DNA from: Chromera velia
Lineage: Eukaryota > Sar > Chromeraceae
DNA length: 64,000 nucleotides
Direction: 5' to 3'
Assembly: GCA_018398765.1 (NCBI GenBank)
Contig: JAHBMJ010004531.1
Coordinates: 5,001 to 69,000, forward strand
Within the stretch, counting starts at the first letter, position 1; each line of letters opens with the position of its first letter. A model generated the notes under the pieces. It was not told the origin of the DNA and did not search any database. It was given only the letters and a program-made list of their open reading frames with translations. Positions 24,301 to 36,373 of this stretch are shown one piece after another. The translations under genes were made by a program, and so were the position numbers.

Positions 24301-27300
24301 AGAAGAAGAGGGAAAGAACGGATGCGTGCTCCTTCGCAATTGTATCCAAATCATGCATCCGACTGTTTCGTTTCTGTTGCCCTCTGTCAAAGAATACTCG
24401 CGCTGAAATCTGTTCCGTTGTATTCATTGTGCAGATGAACGAAGTCGGCCAAAAGATGCAAGAGGCCTATAACGAGGCCGCCTCCGAAATCAAAGCATTC
24501 GACGACGCCAAGGCCGAAGCAGCCAGTCCTACCAGTTTCGCCCCAGACACGATGACCGCCTCCAAGGACGTTCTTGGAGAAACCTTCGCAGGCAACCTAG
24601 AGTTGATGAAGTGGGAGATCACAGAGAGCCCCGTAGCCAAAGCGCAAGATCTCTTCATCGACGCAAAACCGATCCGAACCCTGAAGGACTTAAAGAAAAC
24701 CAAAAAGCTGCTCTCGGATGTTGCCACTGCTGTGAAGGAAGAGGAGACCAAAGCCGCTGCCACCACGACAGAACAAAACTTCCTCCAGGAATCCGCTGAC
24801 CCCCCTGAGACGGCTCTAGCAACCACACTCGACGATGAAACCCAAGTAGGCACTCCTATGGGAAATTTGTATGATGCCGTCAAGACCGCCATGGGCGCCT
24901 TGCACAAGGAGATACAGACAAAAGTCAAGGCAGCAGAGGCTTCAGGGGACGCCGTTAAGATTACCAGTTGGACCAATTTTGCCTTTTATGTTGATCATGG
25001 AGTCGGCCGGGCGATCAGCAAAGAGAAGAGGGCGTTGGAGAAGGAGGCGCTCTCAGCAGCAGAGCACGCAATTGCAGAGGGCGACCTAGACAAACTCGAG
25101 GAGGCCAGAGAATTGGTCGATCAAATGAATCCTCCCAACGCAGACGCCAAACCCCAAAACCCCCTGGTGGCCATGAAGAGCAAGGTAGAGATCATGATTG
25201 AGGACATCGAGCAGGCCGAATCCTCAGAAGAGAGAAAGGGAACAATCATCGAAAACAAGAAATTCAAGTGCAAAGCTACCGACCTTGCCAAATGCAAAGA
25301 AGAGTGCAAAGCCTTTGGAATCGCCGAAACGAAATGCGATGCAATCGCAGCAGACAGTATGGCAACTGAAATTGTGGTGAAGAAAGTCGATTGCACAACA
25401 GCGAAGAACAAAGAAGCCTGTGAAAAGATCTGCTCCGACGCCGGTACCGGCGGTGAGGCATCCCTGAACCCATCCGGGCCTCTTTGCAAGAAGGCCATCG
25501 GAAACCTTCGTCCTGGGCGCGGGGGTTCAGCCACCTTCGAAGTCAAGTGCACTAATATGAAACACGCAGCCTGCAAGACGGAGTGCGAGAAGGTCTTCAA
25601 AGGAGACTTCTGCGACCAGCAGCTCAAGGCAGAATACGGAGATCCCCCACCAGCAGACGACACCAAGACCTTGACGATCACACAGACCCCTTCTTGCAAG
25701 TTCCAAAAGACGGCTGCAGCTTGCGACGCTGCAATCGGAGGTCAAATCGACGTCGCCAAAGTGAAAGTAGATAGCGCTTCTCACAATGCACAATACAAAG
25801 AAACCATAGGTGACCTCCCCACATCTTTTCTGTCCCAAACCCAGGCCGAGACCGAAAAAGAAAACCACAGAGAGAAAGGAAGAGACTCACCAGATCCCAG
25901 CGTTGCCGATCAGTCAGTCGATCCCCTCGAAGACCTCTATGGAGACGGACTTACAGACGACTCAATTGACACCAACGACGTCTCCAAACTCAAGAAAGCA
26001 CTCGACAATCTCCGGATCGCCTACCGAATCAACAGCCGTCGTCCCCTCGACGTCGGTCGTCTGTTGAGTAAAATCAAGGCCTCCGCCACGCGCAAAGCCA
26101 ACCCAAAAGACAACCTTTTGAAGATGGCGGCAGTCCTTGCTGCTTACACAGGTCTCCGAAAACACTCCAAATTCGATAAGCACATGGAGATCACCTTCGC
26201 AGCCACTGAAGACCGTGCCCTCACATCCGCAGACATGCTCGACCTCTTCGGAAGCGTCCGACTCGATGAGGCGTTCCCCTTTCTGACTCAGTACTATTCC
26301 ATGGTCACTGAGGAAGAGCCGCGATTCACCACCCACACACTCCTCTCCAAGGTCGAGCAACAGCTCGACGAGATCAGAGAGGAGAAAGGCATGTTCGAGG
26401 ATGTCGATCTCGACGCCATCGCAGTAGACGAGGCCACATTCTTGGCTGAATTGAAGCAAAAGTGCGGGGCTGATCCGGATTGCGGCACCGAAATCGATGG
26501 CAGTGGCGCCTTAGCCACAGCGGCAAAGGCAGTCCGCACAGCGATCGACGCAGTGAACAAGAGGCACTTCAAGGCCATCGAGGACCGGAAGGCCGAGCTG
26601 CTCACAGACCGCACAGCCTTGATGTCAGGCGTCGAGGGCCTTACCGCAGAACTGATGAAGCTCCAAGTGATCCAACTGGCGAAAAGGGTCGGTTCGTAGA
26701 TGCGCAACAGAGACAGTGATCCAGGCACGCAGGCAGGCAGACCAGAAATCCTTTGTTCGTGAGGCAATCACTTCTTTCATCGCGTTGTTTTTTGTTCCTT
26801 GCATTGCAATCCGCTTATCTCTTTGATTTCGCTTCTTCTGGTCTCTCTTTTGCTCTAGTCTCTCTTTTGCTCATCTATCAGCTGCCTTTCTGCCCTCTGC
26901 AGCAGCTTGTTCAGTCATGAACTTGAGCCCAGACCAGAAACTGCGTCTTACCTTTCATGTCTAGAAGTAGGCTGGCTGTCCTTTCTTGGTTTTAATTTCA
27001 CATTTGATGGTTGCGTTATTTCTATCGGGTGAGTGGATGCAGAGAGACATGATCGAGAGGAAAATTGCGGCTGAAAAGCGTGCGGCCACCTCGACGGGGT
27101 TCCTGTCGATGAAGGAAAAGTCCACCACCGCCCTCACAGACCCTATCCCTCTAGACTCCGATATGTCCCCCCAAGTCCTCCAGAAGCTGCATGCCCTCGA
27201 CAGGGAGCTCCGACTGGTCAAACAGTTGATGAAGAAGAAAACAGTAGACCAAGAGGGGCATCAGATGGCCATGGCACAAATGAAAATGAAGGTAGAAGAA

Positions 27301-30300
27301 ATGAAGCTCTTCAAAGCTGGTATTCTTCACAGAAAACAAGCACTGAAGAAGCTCATTGACAGAACCAGTGACGACATTATCGACCTTCAACAAGAGAAGA
27401 AAGACACTCCTGCCGATCTGCAGAAGCATATCGACGCCAAAATTGCACAGAAGGACCTTCGTCTCACTGCTTTGAGGCAGAAGTACAACGATGCAAGTTC
27501 CAAGGAGGCCGCATGGAAGACAGCCAAAGAAGACCAGGCCGCCATGGCAAGAGAGCTAGACGAGGCAGCAAAAACCCGTGCCGCCTCAGGAGAGGACGAC
27601 ATCACAGAAGAAGAACTGAACGATCCGATGCTCTCATGGGCTCTTGAGAAGGAGCAAACCGCAAAGGATCTCACAGTAGCAATGCTCGCTCTGAATGACG
27701 ATTTCGAAATTGCGTCAATGGAGTGGGTCAGGGCCCGCCGTCGCCTGAATCAGGTGAGAGAGAAGCTCAGAGCAGAGCAGAAAAAGGACATTGTGGGCCT
27801 GGATCTTCATCATGATGAGAAGTGGCGCACTCTCCGTGAGGAGATCGAGAGGCTTCGAATGAAACTTCGAGAGAAAACACTGAAGATCCAGTTAGTCGAT
27901 CAGCAGCAGTCGGACGAACTCGATAAAGTCGTGCGTCTTCAGTCCCAGCTCGAGCTGCTGAACGCAGAGCAGTCAGCCATTGAGGCTAGAGACGACATTG
28001 CGCGAACACAGAGAGATCTTCAGAAGGAGAGCGTGAAGTCCGACAGCCCCCCTGGTGCGATCAACGCACTCGAGATCCAACTCGCCAATGACATCACCCA
28101 GGCCTCCAGGGCAGAGGCCGAGGCTGTCGGGAAGATGACCGCTGAGCTTTCAGAGCTAGTCGAGGATGTGCAGCGCGAGAAGGCCTCCCCTGCTTTCTTG
28201 TTGATGACTCCCACACAGCAGCAATCAGTAGAGATGGATCACGAAAATGAGATTCTCTTTCAACAGAAGATCCTGCAGGATTTTTTGAAAGCCAAAAATC
28301 CCCGCATGGAGAGAATGGTCATCAACAGAATCCTAGAGCTCGTGCAGAAGTCCGGTCTCTCCGATTTCACACGCGACACCGCACAGAGACAGATGGAAGA
28401 GACTATCAAAAACTCTCTCCGTCAGCAGATGATTGCAAAACTCCGCCAAGAGACCACCAAAGACCAAGTCGAGCTTCTCAACCGACAGTACCAGGATGCA
28501 AGGGACGCTGCCCGCTATGAAATTGAGAAGATTGCACGCAGAGAGGTGCAGATTCTCGATGCGCGAGATTCATCTGAAGGAGACGAGACCACAACAGCCC
28601 GAATGATCAGACACGGACCCCTCGTCGCACAGAAGATGGCCCAGATCGATAGGATTTATGACAACTACCTTGCAGGCAAACGTCAAGAATACGAGAGGGA
28701 CTTCATCGTCAAACCATTCAACGATGTCATCACAACAAAGATGCATCTCTGTGAGAAAGATTCATCCAGCCCTGATCCCCTGGCGGTCACTCCCATTAAG
28801 ACCAACCCTGTGTACAACAGAATCATTGAGAAGACAATCACAGGGTACAACCTAAGAGAAGAAGAGTTCGACAAGGAAGTACGAGTAGCCAAGTTCTACA
28901 TGAGTGCATACCCCCGAAGCATCGCCCGATTCGCCCCCGCCGCCCTTGACGTTGTCGCAGCCCCCGGAAAGCCTGAGGAGGGTGCCGACTTCAAGGGCTA
29001 CATTGACCAAGACTTCACCAAATGGGTCTCCACCGCCATCCACACAGCCCTCCTCTCCGAAACCGGAGACATCACTTCGTTCCTTGAGCTTGGCGCCGCC
29101 ACCCACTCCTTCCCTGACCCCTCAGGGCCCCCCGCCTCCTTCCTCGAACTCAGCCAGGGATCCCGCATAGAGAAGACAGTCCTCCCCAAATATCACCTTG
29201 AACATGCGGCAGAGAGGGAGGTGCTGCACTCAGCCATCGTGCAGCTGTCTGATGAAATCCAGGGACTCACGGAAGAGCTTGCGAAGATCACGCAGCAGCT
29301 GGAGGCCTACAAGACCAGAGCACCTCAAAACGAGTTTGAAGCAAGAACATTGAAGAGAGAGGTCGACGCTCTAGAGCAAGAACACAATAGCCTCCAGTCC
29401 CAGCTGGCCATCCGATCTGACAAGAAGTCGGCGCTCGAGAAGAAATTTGCCGGCCTTGCAACGAGAGACAACTCGGTGCAATCAGAGATGCGCACCCTGA
29501 AGACAAAGTTGGAGGATTGGCAAGACGGCATCGAGAAGGAAGAGGCAGCCGCAGTTCAGATTGATATCCTCAAGCTGCGTCTGGTCCTTTCGAGAAAGAA
29601 GGCCTCCATGGCCTCAGCCCAGACGATCATCGAGCTGGAGGCTCAAAAGCGAAATCTGAACGATCTGCTTCAGCAGCACAGAACAGAGCAAACAGCCATG
29701 AAGGGCCTATTAAAACGCTACCGGGCGTTCCCCTTCCTTGAACTCATGGCTCGTCAACTAACGAGACACATGGAGCAGGACTTCTACGAGCAGACCAACA
29801 GGTGTAAGCCCGAGAGCATCAAGGAAGTTCTCGACCAATACGTCTCAGCAGTCAAGGCCGCCCAGACAGCTGAGCTCACAGCCGCACCCCCCCCTCCCGG
29901 GGGACTTCCCCCCCGCGACGCAGAGAAATCCCTCATGCTCGCATTGAAATGGGACCGCATGAAGGAGGCAGAGGAGCTCACACTTGAGGACACCAGACAG
30001 TACATGGAACTCCGATCCAAGTTGACTGACGACGTCATCGATCTGTTTGCCAACGTTGCTTTGGACGCCATGCCCGACTCGAGGAAGATTGATGTCCTCG
30101 ACGAAGCCCGGACGTTCACAACAGACGAAATCGCATCAGCCAGACTCGAGGCAGGACAGAACAGAATCCGAAGAAAGGAGGCACTCAGAGATCCATCACA
30201 GGTCTGTCTGCCTTTTCCATTTTGCAGAAACAGATCCACGTCTGTGTCTATCTTTTCGTCTTGAGCACATATCTTCCTTCAGATCTGTGTCCTTGCGTCT

Positions 30301-33256
30301 GGCCGCTGAACAAGATTCTCAAAAAGTGACGGTCAGTGCAATCACCTCCACGCTCTCTCCACTTTGCCTGATTGTCTGTATGCAGGTGACTCTTCTGTTT
30401 GAGAAGTCTCAGACCCACCAGAAGGCCCTGAAGGATCTCGAGAAGAGAGCCGACGCCAACCAGAGAGCATTCCTCTCCCTCAGAGACGCTCTCCTTGACG
30501 CCGTGCTCGAGAGAGTGGACCCCGACATGAAGGCAGAGCTGGAGGCCCTTGCCCGTCGGAACGTCGACTTTCAGTTGGAACTCATCAAGGAGGCCATCTT
30601 CGGCAGACGCGCCTCTGATGACGCCGCCTCCATCGTCTCCCTCCAGGTCGGTCGGTCGGTCGGTTTTCTGACTTCCGTCCATGCTCTTCTTCATTGGACT
30701 GGTTTTTTTCTGTGACACCTTTTGGCTTTGTCCTTCTTGCCGTCACTCGGATCACCTTTCTCTTTAATTCAGTCTTGTGAAGATCTTTCGTTTTTTGCCT
30801 CTCCAGTTTCCTTCTGTGCTGTTTTTTTTTTGTCTCTCCTAACTGTCGGCTAGAATTCATATTTGTGTGAACAAATGAATGCTTTCGATCGTTCGACTGT
30901 GCAGGCTCTGTGTGAGGAGAGCCTCCACTCCTCTCTGAAGAGACAGAACGCACAGCTGGTCTACGCTCTGGAGAGAGAAGCCGTTGACAAGGAGAGAGAC
31001 ACGGTCACGCTGGCAAAGGTCTTCAGTCCCTCCACCACGATCCAGGAACTGAAAGCAGACAACCTGAGAATGAGGGACCATCTGATCAAACACATGCTCT
31101 ACCAACTCGCCTCGGGGGAGAGTGCAACCAGCTCGGCCTATCTCGTGGAGGTTGAACAGGTCAGGCAGGCAGGCAGGCAATCCGTCGACACACAGAGAGA
31201 GCTCTGAAGGAATCGGAGACTCAACTCAGAAAGCAGTGTGTGAAGTGACGAAATTTGTCGTCTTCTTCCCTTTCTCTGCCCGTGCATGTAGATGGAGGGG
31301 GGTCTGCATGCCCCTGCCCTTCTCTTCTCTATTCTGTTTTTGTCTGCGTGTGTGTGTGTGTCTTCATGGCTGTTGTTGCTGAACGATTCCGTCTTTCGCG
31401 TTCTGAACGTCCCTTGCATTTTTTGACTTTTCCGCAATTCATTTTTTCTATTTGGGTGCAGGTGAACAAAAAGCTGCAAAAGTTGAAGCTCTACTTCGGC
31501 CAGAAAGGACCCGATGAGCTCATCTACGACCTCCAGAGTGAGACCCAACTCCCCTCAGGCTCAGGAGAGTTCAACATGTTCTCGCAGGTCCAGAGTGCAA
31601 TCGACATGGTGCATGGAGAGATGCAGATCCCCAACATGGAGAGGGTACGTGGGTTGGTACGCTTGGCATGTGGGGGGAGAGGGGGAAGCGTGAAGAAGGG
31701 TGTAAAAAGACCATTGTCGATCTGCACTTACACGTCGTTCATAGGTTCTTGTCCTGTGGCCTTATGGGCCCTGACCTTACTTGATGATCCTTTTCGCCTC
31801 ATAATATATCTTGGCTGACCGTTCACTCCTCCTCCTTCTCCTCTCCTCTCCTCTCCTCTCCTCTATCTGCAGCTGGAGTCCAAGTGCATCCTCAAGCCTC
31901 TGCTTGAAGAATTGGTCAGTCAGTCGTACAGGCGCACAACAACTCTCATGCAGTCGTGGGAATTCGCACAATTTGAAGACCTCATTGATGTCCCTCCAGC
32001 ATTCAGTTAATTCTACGTAAACCTGCACTGTCTTGGTTCCTCTCTCGTAAACCTGTTCTCTGTTTCCCTCCTGCGTCCCTTTCACTCAACGTTATCTGCA
32101 TGGCTCTCTTGACTCCTGGATGCACAAACAAAAAAACATGAATGCATGTAGGCATGAATGAATGAATGAATGACTGCAGTACGACTGCGACATCAACAAC
32201 CCGATCAGCTGCGACAAGGCCTACAACGCCTACTACCAAGCGAGAGTCAGTCCAAACAAGGAAGAGAGAGACACAGGCAGGCAGGCACACGTTCACAAAC
32301 ACAGAGAGGCAGTCAGACAAATCGACAGAGAGGGAGACAGGGTCAATGTGAAACAAATGTTCAAAGAATTAATCGGCGTCTTGTCTATTGTGTCTGTTGA
32401 TTTCCTGCAGAGCGCCAGGATGTGTTTCCTCTTCTTACCCCATTCCATTTCCTCTTGCAATGATCCATCCACGTATGCAAAAACAGACAGCCGACTCACA
32501 AACAAGGAATACCTGCCACCCCCTTCTTTCTTTGTACAAGCTCTCTCCCTCTCTCCGACTCCTCCCTGCAGGATCTGGCCGTCCCGACCACAGGTTCTGG
32601 CCCCACTCTGACCCCGGGGTGCCACTATTCCCAGCTGTCGGACGACGAGAAGGACAAGAACGAGGACGGGTCTGCGATCTCCTCACGCTACGGTGGCTTC
32701 CTCGAGATCTCCGAGCAGGTCATCCAGCCGGCACAACAGCAGCAGCAGGCACTCGTTCAGAGCAGGTACGTAAGTTTGCATGAGGAGCAGCTGACAAGAA
32801 AATTCGAAGACGGAATTTCGAGTTGATAGTTCAGACAGGCAGAACTTGGAAAGGCTGACTGAATGAGAATATCGGAAGTTTGAATTGTCAGTCAAATAAA
32901 GAATTTTGCGAAGATACGTGAGGAGTTCAAATGTGGAAGATAGCCTTTCAAACTGTTCAGTGAGCAAAAAGAGGAAATTTGAAAGAGAGAAGAGAAAACT
33001 CCTTCTGCGCGTAAGCAAAGAAAAGAGAAGAAAACAAATCAAAGAATAGATTTTGAGGGGCTGAATTGGTTGAAAGATACAGACAGACAGATAGACAGAC
33101 AGACAGACAGACAGATAGATAGACAGACAGACAGATAGATAGACAGACAGACAGACAGATAGATAGACAGACAGACAGACAGATAGATAGACAGACAGAC
33201 AGACAGATAGATAGAGAGACAGACAGACAGATAGATAGATAGATAGATATACAGAA

Positions 33257-33287
<31 letters not shown>

Positions 33288-33465
33288 AAGACCGACAGAC
33301 AGACAGACAGACAGACAGACAGAGACAGTTGCTCAAGTTGCATCGAGAGTTTTGGCATTTTTCCCCTTGCGTTCTGCCTCCGTCTGCAGCTCTAACGCCT
33401 TGGTGAGGGCCCACTATGGACGGGGCAACATGAGGGGATTTGCTGGTCGTTGGGCCTCCAAGTGA
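6711..33465 (+). CDS. Giant secreted Cys-module / micro-exon / coiled-coil protein (at least 41 exons, ~3,091 aa)
   Basis: Exons by eye: 6711-6818, 7071-7130, 7427-7564, 8011-8358, 9037-9327, 9567-9863, a run of small exons from 10250 to 21668 (listed separately), 22454-22777, 23197-23532, 23958-24017, 24435-26687, 27043-30201, 30386-30646, 30905-31159, 31462-31644, 31873-31914, 32180-32245, 32572-32765, 33390-33465 (stop TGA). All joins are phase 0 except the last (phase 2). Residues 1-36 form a signal-like N-terminus ([11 protein letters not shown]...ADAFA). Thirteen four-Cys modules follow, most in two-module exons, then micro-exon-coded linkers, a 751-residue exon with three further intact modules and one decayed one, and a 1,053-residue exon that is largely charged helix with coiled-coil character. 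I recognise no catalytic domain. A secreted or vacuolar/structural role is plausible but unproven. Exons could be missing in the gap at 18265-18513. Confidence 0.7.
8011..9863 (+). other. Three consecutive exons each encoding a pair of four-Cys modules
   Basis: Exons 8011-8358, 9037-9327 and 9567-9863 (348, 291 and 297 nt, all phase 0-0) each encode two copies of a module whose shared core is C-x(3)-C-x(8-10)-C, preceded at variable distance by one more Cys. The second module of each pair is tighter, with C-x(6-8)-C-x(3)-C-x(8)-C. Examples of the second module are [31 protein letters not shown] and [15 protein letters not shown]. The first module starts with FDC or FEC. Spacing and phase suggest exon duplication of a helical-hairpin disulphide unit. 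I do not match it to a named family. Confidence 0.65.
10283..10505 (+). repeat. (CTGT)n/(CGGT)n microsatellite in intron
   Basis: Tetranucleotide CTGT units alternate with CGGT units and begin directly at the predicted donor of the exon ending at 10282, so the donor GTCTGT is itself the first repeat unit. Open frames through it (Cys/Leu/Ser/Val repeats) are artefacts. Confidence 0.95.
11014..11290 (+). repeat. Higher-order (CATC)n satellite with ATACGTGC spacer in intron
   Basis: Runs of CATC are punctuated seven times by TCATACGTGCAT (about 11045, 11089, 11140, 11173, 11217, 11262 and 11274). This gives a higher-order unit of variable length (about 33-50 bp for most copies). The frames through it (Ile-His-Pro-Ser repeats) are spurious. 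Confidence 0.95.
12760..12840 (+). repeat. (CTGT)n then (CT)n tract in intron
   Basis: A pyrimidine-rich sense-strand microsatellite lies inside the intron between the small exons ending at 12550 and starting at 13038. No coding content was found in it. Confidence 0.9.
18165..18581 (+). repeat. Pyrimidine microsatellites flanking an assembly gap
   Basis: (CTGT)n, (CTTT)n and (CGTT)n tracts run up to 18264, a gap of unknown bases covers 18265-18513, and (CT)n/(CTTT)n continues to 18581. The gap lies in an intron of the giant gene, between the exons ending at 18107 and starting at 19106. The true length is unknown and a further small exon could be hidden there. Confidence 0.95.
20919..20995 (+). 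repeat. (TTCC)n/(TTCT)n tract in intron
   Basis: A polypyrimidine microsatellite on the sense strand lies downstream of the exon ending at 20725. It has no coding content. Confidence 0.9.
22454..23532 (+). other. Second block of paired four-Cys exons
   Basis: Exons 22454-22777 (324 nt) and 23197-23532 (336 nt), both phase 0-0, carry two modules each: [16 protein letters not shown] and [15 protein letters not shown] in the first, [16 protein letters not shown] and [15 protein letters not shown] in the second. The same order (an F-x-C module, then a [VIL]-x-C module) holds as in the block at 8011-9863. This supports duplication of a two-module exon, split into two blocks by the micro-exon tract. 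Confidence 0.65.
25264..25746 (+). other. Third block of four-Cys modules inside the 751-residue exon
   Basis: Within the exon 24435-26687 there are three more intact modules ([46 protein letters not shown]) and a fourth decayed one ([15 protein letters not shown]) that lacks the later Cys residues. Here the modules are not on separate exons. They are flanked by long charged helical sequence. Confidence 0.6.
27043..31914 (+). other. Helical/coiled-coil region of the giant protein
   Basis: Exons 27043-30201, 30386-30646, 30905-31159, 31462-31644 and 31873-31914 encode charged, Leu/Ile-heptad-like sequence rich in Glu, Lys, Gln and Arg, with few Cys or Gly residues. It is broken around 28900-29190 by a Pro-rich, probably unstructured patch containing two FLEL motifs. 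This is typical of long coiled coils in structural or scaffold proteins; no named family is recognised. Confidence 0.6.
33083..33322 (+). repeat. (GACA)n/(GATA)n microsatellite in the last intron
   Basis: GACA and GATA units interleave in the only phase-2 intron of the giant gene. It is one of the few purine-rich tracts on the sense strand. The long Cys/Leu/Ser/Val frame on the opposite strand is a repeat artefact. Confidence 0.95.
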
Positions 33466-35246
33466 ACAAACAACTAAATAAAGAGACTAACTGCATGGTG
33501 GAAGAGTTCTCTCTGAGATGAATTCGGCACACAGAGGTAGAGGGGCAAAGAGGGGATAGGTTTCGAGAGAAAAGGTGGTGGAAAACTTCGTCGGACGAAA
33601 TTATTTCACAATCAAAATTGAAGAAACACAGAATAAGGAGAAAGCCCGTGGAAGGAATTAAAGAAAAGTCTCGTCTCGTCAATTAAGAATCATAAGAACC
33701 TTTTGGTCCATCTTTGTGGTGGATCAAGAAGGCATGCAGGTACGTCGGAGGGTGGAAGAGAAGGAAGAGAGCATGCAGTCAGCATGCGAGTTAAATATCC
33801 TGGGCGGAAGGGAGGTAAATAAAGAGACCCAAATAAGTGGAGAGAGGACGAAGCAGCGAAAAAAACTAAACAGACAAGCACACGATTTTTTCATAAAAAG
33901 ACTTCGTTCTATGCTCCTCCATTTCCTTCCTTCTTCTTAGAGCAGGCAAAGACCTGCATTGCATGACTGCATGCAAGGAGGGAAGAGAAGAAGTTAATCG
34001 AAGAATGTGCCGCCCTGGGCATCCACCAAGAAAAGGAATCAATCATGACTGAACAAACGCCCACTGGGACGAGCCAATGAGAAGTGATTGTTTTGGTTCA
34101 AACCAGATTCGACACACCCATAAGGTGCTTTAAAAAGTAATATTGGTCAAATAAACAAATTAAGAAAGTATATGCAAAAGGTTTGTCAGGAGGAATCTTG
34201 GTAAAACTTTGTCCTTGCTGGCATTCCTTCATAAGGGGCCCCTCCCTTCCTGATTTATCGAACAGCATGCTCTATAACTTTGTAAAAATCAGGTCGGGAT
34301 TGTTTGACCAGTGGCAGACCAAACTTAAACCACCATGACGTTGGAACTGATCGGACCTCAGATCGGTGACAGACTATACTATGATGAATTAATCATATCA
34401 AAATTTTTCAGGAATTTTTTTCATTTTTTTTAAAACAACTATAAAGAGTTAGCAGCTCAGAGAGATCACTAGTTGATTGCTATTAAAGCATTATCAGTTT
34501 GACTCTTTAAGTTTTTAACTCTTTACATTTAATCGAATTCAGTAAAAAAAATAAGATAAAACTTAAGATCTAGATTGACATAAATTTTGAAAAGCTAATG
34601 TACAAAAAACTGATATCAAATCATCCGATTATCATCAATATGTCAATTTCTGAAACATACATTTTTATAATGAATGCAAGCGCCTTGCACTACGCTTAGG
34701 CGTATCACTCCTTGCACTATACACTGCGCAAGGAGAGGTATGCTTAAAAGCATGTACCTCCCTTATACTAAGCTATGAACTTTTTAGAATCAATCAAAAT
34801 ACTGTCATCTTTGGCGGCCTACAGCCGTCTTCGATGAACACTAAGACTATCTTCGGCGCTCATTGCATTCTCACTAATACAAAAAAAAACTAGAACTAAT
34901 GCAACAATGATCAAGTCGTATAATCTGGCCGGATTCTAGCTTATAAATTTAAGTTATAATAATTTAGACGCAGAAACATATTCTATGATGATGATGATAA
35001 GGATCTCTATCTAAATTTCTCTTTTTAAAAAAATAGTATGTCACGCTTATATTATGATTCCTGGAACATAAATCCTATCCTATCCTATCTTATCCCATGG
35101 CCTTATAACAATTACTATGAACGAAACTAGGAACCAAGATATGCTTATAAAGAAAACGAGAACTATATTAAAGCTAGAAAAAACTAGTCATATTAAATTT
35201 TAGGGTCATAGCTTTAACTAAGTATGCTAGTTAGCATATACTATGC
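33466..35246. other. Intergenic; AT-rich from ~34100; no gene seen
   Basis: The first 600 bases are mixed, then the sequence becomes AT-rich. An imperfect inverted repeat at about 34703-34745 (GTATCACTCCTTGC against GCAAGGAGAGGTAT) could form a hairpin, and AATCCTATCC-type short repeats occur at about 35070-35095. No open frame with coding character was found. Confidence 0.55.
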
Positions 35247-36342
35247 TGCAGTTAGCCGTCGAAGCAAGAGATAGTCTTCGCAACAGCCAGGCAAACCGTG
35301 TTTCTCCGATCAGCCAAAACCTCGCCCTCCCCCCCCTTCTCCCTCCACTGCCCTCTTTGCAGATCGTCGTCGACGTCCTTCTTTGAGGCCCCGGGCCGAC
35401 CGACAGATACCAGTCTTCACGTGCACCCCCGGAGGCAAGCCTACCTGTATTCGCCTTCTGCATATACAGACAACCAGAAGGCCAGAACGAACGTACAAAA
35501 GGAGACAGGCCCCTGGGACGGAGGTACAAGAAACAGGAATGAGTCACACACAGAAAAAGTCGACGAAGAGAGGGAGGAAGAGACAAGGGCGAAAGACCGG
35601 ATTCATTTGATCAATCGATTATGCTCAGAGACTCTCACACGAGATAAACGAACAGCCGGACAGTAAAAGAAGAGCCGACAGACACACTAAGAGAGAGAAG
35701 AGAAAATTTAAACAGAGAACAGAAGAATAAAATCGAAAAAGACACCAAGACAGGGGCACTGAATGAGCACAGGGGTAGCCTGACCGAGGAAGAGGTGAAC
35801 TTAGGGAAAAATTAAGCGCCTCTATGGCCCATCAAAGTCTACAAACACTCACACACGCACATGACCCCCACACGATCCCTTCAAGCCCTTGCTTACACTC
35901 ATATGCACATCCACCCACCCATCTATCGATGAAGCCAGCAAGCCAGCAAGCCAACTAGCCAAGCAAAAAAGCAGCTCATATACAACACGGCACGCTCAAG
36001 ACGATCACTACAGAGTGTCTCCAAGTCTCTATTCATCAAGGCTTGTTGGAAGGGTATGAGTTAGCGGATCCACTCGTTTGATTGAAAACGCAGAAAGCCA
36101 CGAACAAGCAAGCAAGTGAGCAAACAAGCAAGTAACCCAACCTTTCCAATCGCCAGAGCTTCATACCCCTACAGAATGCTGGCAGGATAGCCTAGGAGAA
36201 ACCGGGGAGGCAGGAGACCTCAAAAGGCCATTCCTGCTTTCCCTTTGCCGCTAAAGAGAACAAAGGCGCAGCAGATCACAGCCTGTTTCCCTCCAGAGAA
36301 CACTCTCTCAACCTGTGCATCAATCAAACGTCTCTCTCTTCC

Positions 36343-36373
<31 letters not shown>

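Noticed and set aside
32683-33414. Minus-strand open frame of 243 aa.
   Set aside because: It is the antisense of the GACA/GATA repeat and of the last exons of the giant gene.
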